Shown piece by piece: positions 53,687 through 64,000 of a stretch of DNA of 64,000 bases. The notes beneath the pieces are model-generated. The model was not told the DNA's origin and did not search any database. It was given only the letters and a program-made list of their open reading frames with translations. The position numbers and the translations under genes are program-made. Numbering within the stretch: position 1 is the first letter of the stretch; every line of letters begins with the position of its first letter. Source of the stretch: Gamsiella multidivaricata. Its lineage: Eukaryota > Mortierellomycota > Mortierellomycetes > Mortierellales > Mortierellaceae. The DNA lies in contig NW_026251744.1 of NCBI RefSeq assembly GCF_025024155.1, positions 248,001 to 312,000 of the forward strand, given 5' to 3'.

Positions 53687-54695
53687 GCCTTAGTAGATGT
53701 AGCGCCCAGTTCAGCATATATTCCTCACTGAAAACAGGAGAGTCATATCATTCCTCGGTTATATCTGTGCTCTTGGTTCCAAGATATCATACTGACCTGG
53801 GAGCAACGGGAACGTCCTCGCCAGTACAATGTCACACTCAATTGCCTGCCATTCAGAGGTGAGGGCATCTAAGAGTAGTATAGGCATAATATCCAATAGC
53901 CTCCCAATGCAGCTTAAAGGCCCTGAGGACAATCCGTGTAGATCTTGCTTCTTTGTTAAGTGGAAAGGCGAAGCTTGAAGAACTGTACACGCACATTTTA
54001 TTCCGAGGAGAACCCAGAGATTAGAATACTTACAAGGGGGGCCAGGAACTAACGATACCGTTGAATTAGTGTCGAACGCGTGTCTGCGCGTCATTTGGTG
54101 AATGAACACGCGCCATCAAAGAGATATAAATGAAGCCAAATTTCGCGCCTCATGCCCCAGTCCATAACACGAGCGCTAGACTACCCCAGGCAAGCGTGTG
54201 TCTGTGTGAGTCTACATGTGGAGAAGGGGACAGTAAGATGAGACATACTTTCATTGTTTAATGTCGTACAAAAACACAACCTACTATATTTCAGCTGAGC
54301 AAACAATCCGTTCGGCAATCTAAGAGGTGCATCGCCCATGATATGTAATGCAAACAACTCATACGTCCTTTTCTCACCAATGCTTCGTCGTATGTCACTT
54401 TAACGCGAAAAAAGAGCCGCTGGGCACTTCCAAACAAGGTCGTCTCCTCATACATGATTACCACGATACTCAGACATAAGAAAAGAATCCTCATAGTAAC
54501 AAAAAAAAAAAAATCGACCCTGAAAATGAATACGCGGACAACCACCCGTTAAAGTTCTTTTTCTTTTTCTTTTTCTTTTTTTTTTCTTAGAGGTTTTATT
54601 GCAGAGATTTTACGCCACTAGATGGAACTATCAAAACTATGAGATTGTGTTCTGGACGCGCTTTTGTCATGGGTACTGCATGGGGTTGCTCTCTA
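53687..54695. other. Intergenic region
   Basis: About 1 kb between the broken secreted gene and the eight-cysteine gene. No gene is supported. A poly-A tract lies near 54500 and a (CTTTTT)n-like tract at 54556-54588. Confidence 0.55.
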
Positions 54696-55034
54696 TCAAG
54701 CAGATGGGGCAAAGGAAGGGCTGCCGCTACCGCTGCAGTGCAGGCCAGCAGCTATGATGCTAGCTCCATATGATACCTTGAAGGTACTAATAGCCGAGCC
54801 GCAATCCGATGCGCCGCTGCAGGAATTGATCCAGGAAGTGTTCGTCACGGACGCGCACAGGCAGGTTGCAAAGGCAGATGAGACCGAGCCAGGGGTCGGT
54901 TGGATGTTGGCGCAGGCTGGGAGCGTTTGGAGAGCCTTTTGGAGACAGAGTGTGCACGAAGCTGGGTCGCTCTTGACGGAGACCAATGACGCGAGCATGG
55001 CGACAGCAGAGGCGGCGAGAATTGTAAACTTCAT
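54696..55034 (-). CDS. Small secreted eight-cysteine protein (CFEM-like)
   Basis: 112 residues in a single exon. An N-terminal signal peptide (MKFTILAASAVAMLASLVSV) is followed by eight cysteines with the order CTLC, PACAN, TCLCAS, NSCSG, SDCGS and LHCSG. The spacing resembles fungal CFEM-type modules but does not match my memory of the canonical consensus exactly. The C-terminus GSGSPSFAPSA is Ser/Gly/Pro-rich and lacks an obvious strongly hydrophobic GPI signal. It is probably an extracellular or cell-wall protein; the function is unknown. A 138-codon frame on the opposite strand has neither signal nor domain and is regarded as a shadow. The neighbouring broken gene is also secreted, but I see no sequence relationship between them. 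Confidence 0.8.
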   Translation of the reverse strand: MKFTILAASAVAMLASLVSVKSDPASCTLCLQKALQTLPACANIQPTPGSVSSAFATCLCASVTNTSWINSCSGASDCGSAISTFKVSYGASIIAAGLHCSGSGSPSFAPSA

Positions 55035-56377
55035 GGCGATGAAAAATGAAAACGGAGGAAGGAGGGTTGTTAAAGGATGAGCAAATGAGCAAGGAGGGTT
55101 TGAGATAGAGAGAGTGAGGAAGAGAAGAAAGGATCGGGTATGTGCGAACTCTCCTTGGTCCTTTTATAATGCGCCCAAGAGTTCGGGTGGGGACCCTTGA
55201 TGCTAGGGATATGGGCTGCATGCTTTCTTAGTTAGTTGAGCGATATGGGAGATTGTGGCCCATAGGTTCTTCAAAACGCTTGACTCCTATTTTCCGCTCC
55301 ACAGAGGCGTGCATGAACGGCGAGTGCAAACATCAAGCAGTGAGAGCCAACGCAACAACATCAACAACACGGCTGAGGAATGTTGATCGTTGGGGACGCA
55401 AGACTACCCTGTACGCCTCACCCTATAGCACGGGCACATCCATTCCTAGTCCATCAGGGTCGTCCTAATCCCTCTTTTGTGGCCTGCTCTCAAATTGCAT
55501 CCGAACATCAACAAAAGCATGAATGCGGGATGTATAGAAGTGGTTTGAGAAAGTGAAAAGTTGTGCAAATTGTTTGTGCGATAGGCGCATTCTCTCCTCC
55601 TAGACGCCTTTTAAACTGAATGGAGAGAAGATAGCCGACCGTAGAGAGCTATCCGCTTGTTTGGTGTTTCCAGGATGACAAAGACGAAAATGAACATTAG
55701 TGCGCGTCAGGGCAAAGTAAACATCTGGGTTCGAGATATATTGCGGAATGCAGATGTCCACAAGGTGCAGATAGGCTGCTCTACGCAGCAACTGTTGCTG
55801 CAGGGCAAACAGTTTCTTTTTTGGGGCGCCATGGAACCACGTATAAATTAGTGGCAAACACACGCCGCAGAGTGCGCTGCGGTGATACGAGTCTTTTCTA
55901 TCGCAATAAAGCTGAATATTGCTTTGCAGAGGCACTGCCGTGGACTGTCATTGACAGGCCCCAGGGCCAGCACGGCCCCCTGGATAATCTGGCACATCGG
56001 TTTTGGCCGACCCAACCTTATTGTAAATACGCCTCCGATTCGCCCACGATGGACTCATACTCATTCGCCGTCTACTCTCCCACGGCTCCTGAGGGCTATT
56101 AAGTGGTTTACACAGACGCACACACAGACATATTCACAATGGGCTGCTGAGATGGACAGGGGTGGAGATGATGCTGCGTTGGGGAGGGAGAAGAAGGTAT
56201 AACTGTCGCTGCAAATCCGGGCCTCTTCTCTTTTTCTCAACATTTTCACCCCACTTCCCAATCTTCACTCTCCACTCCCCACTCTTCACTTTCGCTTCCC
56301 CCCTTGTCACACTCTTTCTGAATCAGGCGCTCATTCCTTTCCTCATTCCACTTTGTAAAAAAGAAGAAAAGAGGACA
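55035..56377. other. Divergent intergenic region
   Basis: No supported gene in 1.3 kb. It separates two divergent starts. A pyrimidine-rich leader with repeated CACTC/TTCACT units (56250-56330) precedes the dehydrogenase start codon. Confidence 0.5.
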
Positions 56378-57609
56378 ATGACCAAAGAAAGTATCCTCTT
56401 TATTGGAACTGTTCACCATGCAAAGGCAAAGGAGGCTGAGCTTGCTGCCAAGTACGATGTCCATGTAAGTCAAGGATTTGCCGCCCTCGAATTTAGTGGC
56501 AAAATAACAGGGGTGCATTTACGAACAACAGAAGACTGATCTTCCACCTCTCGTCTCGTTCACTTAATGCGTGCAATCCCAGTACGCGGCTCCAACTCGA
56601 GAGGAACTCTGGCAACAGCTTGAAAACGCCAAGCGCGAGGGTATCTCTTTCAAGGCCCTCTTCCGAGGTTTTGCCTCCCATTATGTAAGTGTGCAGATCC
56701 TTTTCTCTCGCCCTCTCTTTTATTCTATCTCAATCAACATGGTCCCATCCTAACTGCCGGTCAAACATTTCGCTGCCACAGACCCTTGGAAGAATCGACA
56801 CACCAATGCTGAACCAGCTCCCTCAAGGCCTCGAGCTGATCGGTAGTGTCGGCGCTGGATATGACTTTGTCGACGCCGCGGCTGCTACCGAGAACAAGCA
56901 ATGGGTCACCAATACCCCCGGAGTCGTAGATGATGCCACCGCTGATGCCACCATCCTCTTACTCCTCAGCACCCTTCGCCACCAGTACGAAATCGAGTAC
57001 GCTCTCCGCAACGGACTCTCGACCAAATCTCGCATCGGGAGGGACCCCACCGATATGACTCTCGGCATTGTCGGCATGGGAGGCATCGGCAAGGCCGTTG
57101 CGAAACGTGCCCTGGCCCTGGGTATGAAGATCGTCTATCACAACCGTCGGCCGATTGCAACAGCAGACAGTGCCAGCGACACAGATGTGCAATATTTGAA
57201 GGAAGTCGTGTATCTTCCCACGCTGGACGAGCTCCTGCAGATCTCAGATGTAGTCTCGATCCATGTCCCGCTCTCTCCCGAGACCCATCATCTTTTTGGC
57301 GCTGAGCAATTTGCAAAGATGAAGACTGGTGCCTATGTCCTTAATACCGCGCGTGGTCCTGTGATAGATGAGGAAGCCTTGGTCCAGGCATTGGAGTCCG
57401 GAAAGCTTGCAGGCGCGGGTCTCGACGTCTTTGAGCATGAGCCCAAGGTCCACCCCAAGTTGCTAAGTAACATGAACGTCTCATTGATGCCTCACTTGGG
57501 CGCCTTTACAATCGAGACCATTACAAAGATGGAGGCACTGGCCATGGAGAACATCGATCGGTACCTGGCGTCGGGCTCCTTGCTAACGCCTGTTAACGAT
57601 ATCAACTGA
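56378..57609 (+). CDS. D-isomer-specific 2-hydroxyacid dehydrogenase (glyoxylate/hydroxypyruvate reductase type)
   Basis: Three phase-0 exons (56378-56464, 56583-56684, 56782-57609) encode 338 residues. The N-terminal half-domain has LELIGSVGAGYDFVD and NTPGVVDDATADATILLLL. The NAD(P)-binding motif is GIVGMGGIGKAVAKRALALG (about residue 157). The catalytic triad of the family is visible: Arg in LNTARGPVIDE, Glu in DVFEHEP and His in MPHLGAF. It reduces 2-oxoacids such as glyoxylate or hydroxypyruvate to D-2-hydroxyacids with NAD(P)H; the YHNRRP after the second strand hints at NADPH use (inference). The exact substrate is not determined by sequence. The start is ACAATGACC, behind a pyrimidine-rich leader. 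Confidence 0.92.
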
Positions 57610-58002
57610 GTCGCGCAAACTGAATGCAGCCTTAACACGATACACTGTTTCATTCTTGTTCCTACATTACAGTCGTCTTTATTAAATTGCAGACTATTAA
57701 TTATATACACGTTCAGTGATAGACGGCTGAATAGCCGGGGAGAGAAAGGAAACAACAGAGCAGCTGCGATACGCCTCTAATCCGAGTCTTGGAACTTGCT
57801 TTTTTTCGGATAACTTTGGCAACACGAAACAAATAATAATAATAATGGTGCCGCTTATCCCAGTCGTGGCTCCTTGCTGACGACAGATCCGCGTGTATCT
57901 GACAAGCTATTTAGCATAAGAAAAGAGGAGTGCCCATGATTAGCGTCAAAGAAAAATGAGTCCACAGACAAGAGCAAGGTGTTACCATGTAAGAAACAGT
58001 CA
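57610..58002. other. Convergent intergenic region
   Basis: 393 bp between two 3' ends. It is A/T-rich, with AATAATAATAATAATGG near 57835. No gene is seen; polyadenylation signals of both genes are likely here. Confidence 0.6.
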
Positions 58003-60197
58003 CTACCTTCCCGTGCCCAATGGTCGCTTCAAGCCGGTGCCTTGAACCGGGTTAGTGAGATACATGCTTTGATGCACAGCTGATGGCGCGGGTACTCTAT
58101 AGTTGTGTGTCGTGGAGTGTTGATTTAATGATGACGCAGAATCGCTGCTATTGATGGCGTTTGCTGCTGAGGCAGCCAGGCTGTTGGCTCGATAAATATT
58201 CTTGGTTCCATTCATAGTAGGCGGGATTTGAGCTCCAACAAGATTTTGAGGAGATGGGGATGAACTGTCTTTGCTATCCCAATGTTTTTGATTCTGAGGC
58301 ATATTGACTGGTGCTTTCTGATTCTTCTGTGAAGTATCCTGTTTCGTGGACAATGGTGCTGAGCTTGCTGGTGGTTTGGGAGGGCAGAAAGCCGTGGATG
58401 GAGAAGCTGTAGAGGATATGGAAAACATTGTTTGCTTCGGAGCGAATGGATTATCTCCAAAAGCTGGCGACATACTGGTTGAAGTTCCTACGGTGGTATT
58501 AGGGACTTTTAGAGGCTGCAAGTTCAGCTTTTGAGGTTTCTGCAGTGTTGGCATCGCTTTTGTGGTCTGCGTCAGCACCGGACTACTCGTTGACCGAGTC
58601 AACGAGCCCGAGCGCCTTAAGACCGGTTGGCCACTGCCTACGAACCCTGCAACTTCGTTCGCCTTGAGCTTAACAGGCGAGTCGTCATTCATCATATCCA
58701 TGATGTCCAGTTCAATGTCGAAGTCATCCATGCGAGGGCTTTCCGGCTGGGACGCCCTAGAATCCTCGATATCGGCGCCAAAAAACCTATCAACTATGAT
58801 AACAAAACACAAGGACCAAAATTAGCATGGTGATAGACCGATCAGCTTCAAATACGAAGACAATGTTTTGAGTCCTTACCATCATCTTCTTCGACCTTGA
58901 CGTTCGTCTGCAAGCTGCTCTGATTTTGATGCTGATTCGGTCCACCTACGCCGGTTGGGACGGAGCCGCGGCGGATTCCTAAAGTCGAAGCTCCTCCGTT
59001 CAATGATCCTATCTGCGGCGCGGCTTTCGGTGCTTGCTGAACAGGGACTGTATTCCGTTGTCGAGCGCTTGCAACATTATTAGATGTTGCTGATGACGGT
59101 CCTGCACCGTAAGCTGCTTGCTGCGGCTGCTGTGGTTTGTACTGCTGCTGAGGCTGCGGTTGGTTTTGTTGCTGATATGGATTATGGGCCTGCTGTTGTT
59201 GTTGTTGCTGTTGATTCTGCTGCTGCTGCTGCTGCTGTACCTGGTTGATTTGATGCTGTTGCTGTAACAGCTGCGTTGACCACGCCTCTTCTGGATAGTA
59301 GTACATCTCCTTACTATCGAACTTTGGCTAAACGTTAAAAGAAATAGATCGTTAAAAGTTTCAGTTTTCGTTACAGTCGCTTCTTCCTCCAGAGCAATGA
59401 AATACCTTGTTTCAAATGAGCGTAGTACCTTGTCAACTTTCTGCATGCTCAAGTGCCTGCAAAAGTTCTTGTCGTAAAGACATGTTCCCAAGACGTTACC
59501 AAACGCAGTTAGTGCTCTTTTCAATCCATCTGTTGTTGCTTCCTTCTTTGCCTAAAGACGCGATTAGAGGGAATATAATGGGTTAGGGAGATGTCTATGT
59601 AACCGCACACAACCAAGCTCATACGTGGATGTGTTACCTTTTCAAAAGAAGACGCCTTGCTTTTCTGACTCTCACTTGATCCGTATCCAATGTCCTATAA
59701 TCATGTCAACAAGATCTGTCAGTATATGTATAGATAAAGAGCAGCTGTAATAGTGTTATCATCCATCAACTCACCTCATGGTATGTTCCATCCTTGAGGC
59801 TGACCCTGACCATGACAGAGACACCCACAGACACCTTGCCTTCATGATCGATATCCAAGAAGTCGACGGTGACATCGGTGATAGCGCTGCTCCAACCGTC
59901 AAAGCCAAACAGCTTATTGGCCAAATTCTTGATCCTCCAGCCCTCGATGTATGTGAGTGTGGACCGTCCGGGTCCAGGGCGTGTGGCAGCAAACTCTGGT
60001 GGGAGATATTTGGCGAGATCGACGTTGAGACGCGCCTTTTCTTCCGCAGTGAACTCAGTCAGCTTGGGGGGCTGCTGAAGGGAATAAGGATTATGTACTG
60101 GCATGCGGGAATTGAGTAGAGAATTGTCGGTTGAGACGTTCGTAGTGCCGTTTGCGTGCAGGGGTATGGATGTGGCAGGCTCCGTTTTAGGGATCAT
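58003..60197 (-). CDS. RAD52: Rad52 recombination mediator
   Basis: Five phase-consistent exons (60197-59775, 59694-59638, 59551-59429, 59327-58880, 58793-58003) encode 613 residues. The N-terminal annealing domain reads [20 protein letters not shown] and [19 protein letters not shown]. It continues with [20 protein letters not shown] and [20 protein letters not shown], the most conserved stretch of the family. Rad52 anneals ssDNA and loads Rad51 during homologous recombination. A Gln-rich segment follows ([16 protein letters not shown]). The C-terminal region has an acidic cluster ([13 protein letters not shown]) and many Ser/Thr-Pro sites; the Rad51-binding motif is not obvious. The start [10 protein letters not shown] was chosen because the open frame upstream is Ser/Pro-rich leader. 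Confidence 0.95.
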
Positions 60198-61351
60198 GAG
60201 TGCAACAAGTGCTTCCTGACGAACGAAACTAAGTGAGTAGGAGTGAGGGTATGAAGAAGAGAGGGGAGAAAGGGATGCGATTGGAAGAGAAGGTGATGAA
60301 GGGCTAAAGAAATCGAAAAGATGTGTGGTGGCAAATGTGGGTTGTAATGGAAGAGTGGCGCGTTGACTGCCTTCATACGGGAAATTTGATTTGACATAAA
60401 CCCACACCGTTGCCACCAAAATTTGAATGGATCGATCTGCATAAGGGGCACAAGTATCGAAAAAAAAAAAATGGCGGGAAGGACACTGTCAAGTGAAATG
60501 CTTACTCAATCGTCCTATGTTAGAGAGTCGCATTAGGTCCGCGCCTCGAGTTTTGCGACAGTAACAACGAGGATGAACTTGACAGGATCTAGATTTTGTT
60601 CTCCAATGTGTTTTCCGTGGTTTGTTTGCTTAAGGAGTGATCTCTTATTCCTGATCATGATGAAGCTAGATGGACATCTATGCTTATTCTGGACTTCAGT
60701 ACACTGCATATTCTACTTCAGAGTGGTCTCGCTCTTAAACCTCCCACTCAACAATCCTGCCGATCTCATAAACCACCGAACTGTTGCCGCTGTTCTATGT
60801 TTGATCAGAGCCCAGGTTTGATGCCGGAAATGTGAATAGTCTAACAATGTGACAAAGTTGTGTGTATACAAACGGCTTCAGGCGGTGTTTGCCATGTCTG
60901 GTTTCTCCGCCTCGGCCCCAAGGTCAGCATCACCCCGTCCGTGCATAGCCAGTCTTCCTGGTTATGAGATCTCCCGCCAATTTTTTCCTGATGAGAGGCC
61001 GTGCTGATACGCGGGGCCAAGCGAGGAGGAGCGAGATAAGAGACATGGCCAATCAGCCATAGGGCTCAGTCCCTTGTGGGTCTGGGATAGACTGCTTACG
61101 CTCCTATTCGGATTTTTCTTCATACGCTCACGGCAACAGAAGAGCAAGGGCGAAAGAGAGCAACCTGGCTGACGACAGTGTTTTCTTTTTCTCCCCTGCT
61201 CTCGTCTCGCTCTCTCTCCTTCTCTCTTACCCTCACACCCTTTCTTACCCTCACACCCTCTCTTTCTCCCCTCCCTCTCACTCTCTCTTTCGTCACACCC
61301 ACTTACTTCCTTTTGCCCGTCTTTTTCTAACGTCTTTCTTCTCTTCTGCTC

Positions 61352-61401
61352 CCACATACACATACACCTACACCTACACATACACATACACATACACCTA
61401 T
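61352..61401. repeat. ACATAC/ACCTAC hexamer microsatellite
   Basis: Repeated CACATA and CACCTA hexamers, followed by a (CATACAC)-type stretch. Non-coding. Confidence 0.88.
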
Positions 61402-61825
61402 ACTAATAGCACATACGTACTTCATGTCCCCATTCCCGCCCTAATCTTTAATTCTTCAGCAACGACACCCTAGGAACGACCCTTTTTATTGCATTCATAT
61501 CTCCAGTCTCAAGCACAGACACCACAGACATCACACATACTCAAATACTCAGACACTTTAAACACTCAAGCACCCTGGGTGGCACTTGTAAGCTTACCAC
61601 CAGACCAGACTAGACCGCTGCACAGTAGCACACTAGAGCAACACACTAGAGCAGCACACTAGCCTAGCCCATGTACTCTCACTCCTCCCCCATCCTCCCT
61701 CCTCTTTTTGTTCTTCCTCCTGCCTCCTCTCGCTCGGGCCTTTTTCTTTTTTTCTTTCGGTTGATTGAGTAATTCCTCCTCTCTTCTGCCGAGGATATTC
61801 TTATTTCTGCGTATGAATAGCTCGA

Positions 61826-61859
61826 CTGTCCCATTTGTCCCATTTGTCCCATTTGTCCG
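61826..61859. repeat. Short tandem repeat, 9-bp unit TTTGTCCCA
   Basis: Three and a half copies of CCATTTGTC. It lies in the pyrimidine-rich leader region of the SH3-SAM gene. Confidence 0.85.
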
Positions 61860-62117
61860 CCCTGTCTTTTTTTGGTTTTGGGCGCCTGTGCTCCTTTGGG
61901 GGTTGTGCTTTCCTTTCCTTTACCCTTTACCCTGTTTAGGACGCACTCGCTCTCTCACTCTCTTCCCTCTCTCACTCTCTCTCTCGCACTCACTCTCTCG
62001 CCCTTGCCTCACTCACCGCGTGGCAATATAGACCTTCCTGCTCAACAACTCGCCCCAGCCCTGCCTGCTGCTCATCCCTTAGCTGACTAAGCACACTACC
62101 TTTCCTCTTGTTCTTCC

Positions 62118-62120
62118 GCT

Positions 62121-62152
<32 letters not shown>

Positions 62153-62156
62153 TTCT
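62118..62156. repeat. (TTC)n microsatellite
   Basis: About twelve TTC units with one C interruption. It lies 300 bp upstream of the SH3-SAM start codon. Confidence 0.9.
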
Positions 62157-62456
62157 CTGTTGCCCCTTTTTTCTCTTCTTTTCTTGCTCTTGTTCTTTGT
62201 GTTCTCAGCAGAGAAAATCCACCCGAGTGCCTGCTTGTAAATGAATATATGGATATCTGTACCTGCTCTCCTTCGCAGCGTTACTTCCGCATCTCCTTTC
62301 ACATCTTCCTCCCTTATCTTGCCGAATGCGCCCCTCACCGTTTTTCTTCTTCTCACGTCCTTTGAACACAAAGTAGGCAAACCCATCGTGTAATTTAACG
62401 AAACATCAAATAAACAACCGTCAGAGCCAGGAAAGCATACCAGCACCACTTTGACA

Positions 62457-63942
62457 ATGCCGGAGACCGTTTGGGCCATCCACAATTTCGAAGCCGAAGC
62501 CGAAGACGAGATATCATTCCACATCGGAGAGGCCATTATTGTCCTTCAAAAAGACGAGCTCTATCAGGACGGCTGGTGGGAGGTAAGAAGCGATACAATG
62601 CTCAGGAATTTGCACATGGACTAACTTGTGACAAAAACGACCGTCGTTGTGCAACAGCATCCACTGATACAGGGATACATTAGAAAAAACGGATGCAAAG
62701 CACAATGAATGACAGAATGATTATACGCCAAATGGCACTTGCAGCACTTTAAGCGATGGTTCACAGACCAACAACAGACAACCCCACAAATGATGGGGTG
62801 CAGACCAAGGCTACTGGGCTGTTGGTGCTAGCAGGTGGTCATCGGCCAACCTCGGTTTTTAAAAGCTTTTTTTGGTTTGTTTTTTGTTTTAATGTATTGT
62901 CCTGCATTGGCTTCATTGGCTTCTACTAGGGCACCAATGTACGGGGCGAAACAGGACTTTTCCCTCAGAATTACACTATTCCAAGTAAGTATTTTAAGGT
63001 CTTTGCAAGTCGTCCTGAGAAAACAGAAAATGGGAGCAGAGATGCTGTTTTCCAGAGGATTGACGGATTGTGGGACAAAGAAGGTTGCTCGCTCTTGAGA
63101 GGCTGGAAATACAAGGACAAAAGACAAGGGCAAGCAATTGTATGACAAAGGACGAGGGCAAAGGGATGGAGAGAGGCGAGAGCGAGAGAGAGAGAGCGCC
63201 GACATTGGACCCACCGAAATCGAGTCTTGTCGCATTTTGATAAAGACCGGCGTAGTGAGAAAAAGAAACGAAAAATAGCCAAAGAGCACAGAGGATGAGC
63301 CCTCTCGAGCGCTCTTTCTACTTTATGCTCTGAACGCATGCTTACAAAAACAACATGTGCGTGAGCAGAGAGAATGGCGTCGGAGAGTAAGACGTATTGC
63401 TAACTACTTATTCTGCTTGCATCTATCGTGCCTGGTAGATCCTCCAGATCAATTGCAGCCCGATACAACTTTGCGCGGCCCCAATGTCTTTGGAAACGAC
63501 ACGAAAGCCCCAGCAGTCAGCAATAACAGTGGAAAATATACGAACAATGGCTCCAACATCAGTTCCAGTCTGAGTCATATCGGCAACAATGTCGGCCACA
63601 ATGATCGTAATAATAACAGTGGCCACATTCATGACAGCAGCAGCGCCAGCAGAGTGATGTCGCAGCAGAGTCCGAACGGTCTGAGCAACGGCATGAGCAA
63701 CATGCATATTCACCAGAACCCTGCCATTGCCAGTCCTTCGATGGGATCGATACGAGGTGGCCTCGGGGACTCCGCCAACAGCTCCAGCAATGGAGCCCTC
63801 ACCAGTCAGGCCATTACTCAAAGCGTCGATGAGAGTTTGAATGACCCTCAACTGGCGGGACACCCTTCAGCCTGGTCGATTGAGCAAGTCGCATACTGGC
63901 TGCGCTGGTGCGGATTCGGAAGCGTAGCGCCCAGCTTTGTCG
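62457..63942 (+). CDS. SH3-SAM domain protein (Boi/Pob1-like), 3' end outside the window
   Basis: Three exons are seen (62457-62582, 62930-62984, 63439-63942) and the gene continues past the right edge; the last donor is GTAAGTGAG at 63943. An SH3 domain spans the first two exons: TVWAIHNFEAEAEDEISFHI, GWWEGTNVRGETGLFPQNYT. The long third exon is Asn/Ser-rich. From about residue 206 a SAM domain begins (WSIEQVAYWLRWCGFGSVAP). SH3 followed by SAM, usually with a later PH domain, is the arrangement of yeast Boi1/Boi2 and fission-yeast Pob1, which act in polarised growth and exocytosis. The PH part would lie outside this window, so the assignment is tentative. The intron before exon 3 is 454 nt, long for this genome. 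Confidence 0.83.
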
Positions 63943-64000
63943 GTAAGTGAGTTTAGTCCGCAGTAATTCAGTCAAATCCTCAAGGTCTACACTCGAATGT

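Larger units (their letters stand above)
60198..62456. other. Divergent region between RAD52 and the SH3-SAM gene
   Basis: 2.26 kb with no supported gene. The left end is RAD52 promoter. The right side is strongly pyrimidine-rich (61180-61330, 61680-62180) and carries three simple repeats. It is likely the promoter and leader of the SH3-SAM gene. Confidence 0.5.

Noticed and set aside
53759..54109. 116-codon minus-strand frame
   Set aside because: No signal peptide, domain or splice continuity; probably a chance frame downstream of the broken secreted gene.
54664..55080. 138-codon plus-strand frame over the eight-cysteine gene
   Set aside because: The opposite strand has a clear signal peptide and a regular cysteine pattern; the plus frame has neither.
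60962..61393. 143-codon minus-strand frame rich in Arg, Glu and Lys, with an MCMCMCRCRCMCM start
   Set aside because: It is the antisense reading of a CT-rich tract and a CACATA microsatellite.

Overview
The window is nuclear DNA of a filamentous, early-diverging fungus. The genes are broken by short GT-AG introns (mostly 70-140 nt) with GTAAGT or GTATGT donors and nearby CTAAC/CTGAC-like branch sites. Promoters carry long pyrimidine tracts, and many proteins have Q-, S- or H-rich low-complexity stretches. The gene set (JARID1/KDM5 demethylase, 4EHP-type eIF4E, USP48- and USP7-type deubiquitinases, a NEPRO-like protein) fits Mucoromycota. A Mortierella-like organism is my best guess from overall style; it is an inference, not a demonstrated identity. 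No rRNA, tRNA, CRISPR or intact transposon was found.

Layout. 1-3464: gene-poor leader. 3465-5440 (+): bZIP factor with 48 consecutive Gln. 5542-7305 (-): syntaxin-type Qa-SNARE. 7306-10756: gene-poor. 10757-14558 (+): six-exon protein with a conserved C-terminal region that I cannot name. 14894-21038 (-): eight-exon JARID1/KDM5 demethylase. 22458-24660 (+): BTB/POZ protein. 25396-28723 (+): winged-helix plus PP2C phosphatase in one spliced frame. 28840-30021 (-): unknown multi-pass membrane protein. 31245-32661 (+): class II eIF4E. 32872-34231 (-): beta-repeat (DUF4097-like) protein. 35037-36371 (-): LisH-CTLH-CRA protein. 37159-41961 (-): USP48-like deubiquitinase. 42255-43442 (+): J-domain membrane protein. 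43567-45337 (+): NEPRO-like nucleolar protein. 45804-50610 (+): USP7/Ubp15-like deubiquitinase. 50702-52891 (-): LRR protein. 53169-53686 (+): broken small secreted protein. 54696-55034 (-): eight-cysteine secreted protein. 56378-57609 (+): D-2-hydroxyacid dehydrogenase. 58003-60197 (-): Rad52. 62457-right edge (+): SH3-SAM protein, cut by the window end.

Themes. Most genes are housekeeping or regulatory: chromatin, transcription, translation, ubiquitin turnover, recombination and trafficking. Three ubiquitin-pathway genes (CTLH/GID-type subunit, USP48-like, USP7-like) lie within about 16 kb. There is no operon logic; neighbours are arranged convergently with 90-340 bp gaps or divergently. 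The points most worth checking are the winged-helix/PP2C fusion, two GC-AG introns, an intron placed directly after a start codon, a secreted-protein gene with an internal stop, and several expandable tandem repeats in coding or leader DNA. Exon boundaries were derived by hand from splice motifs and phase; where I give totals, the spliced length is a multiple of three.
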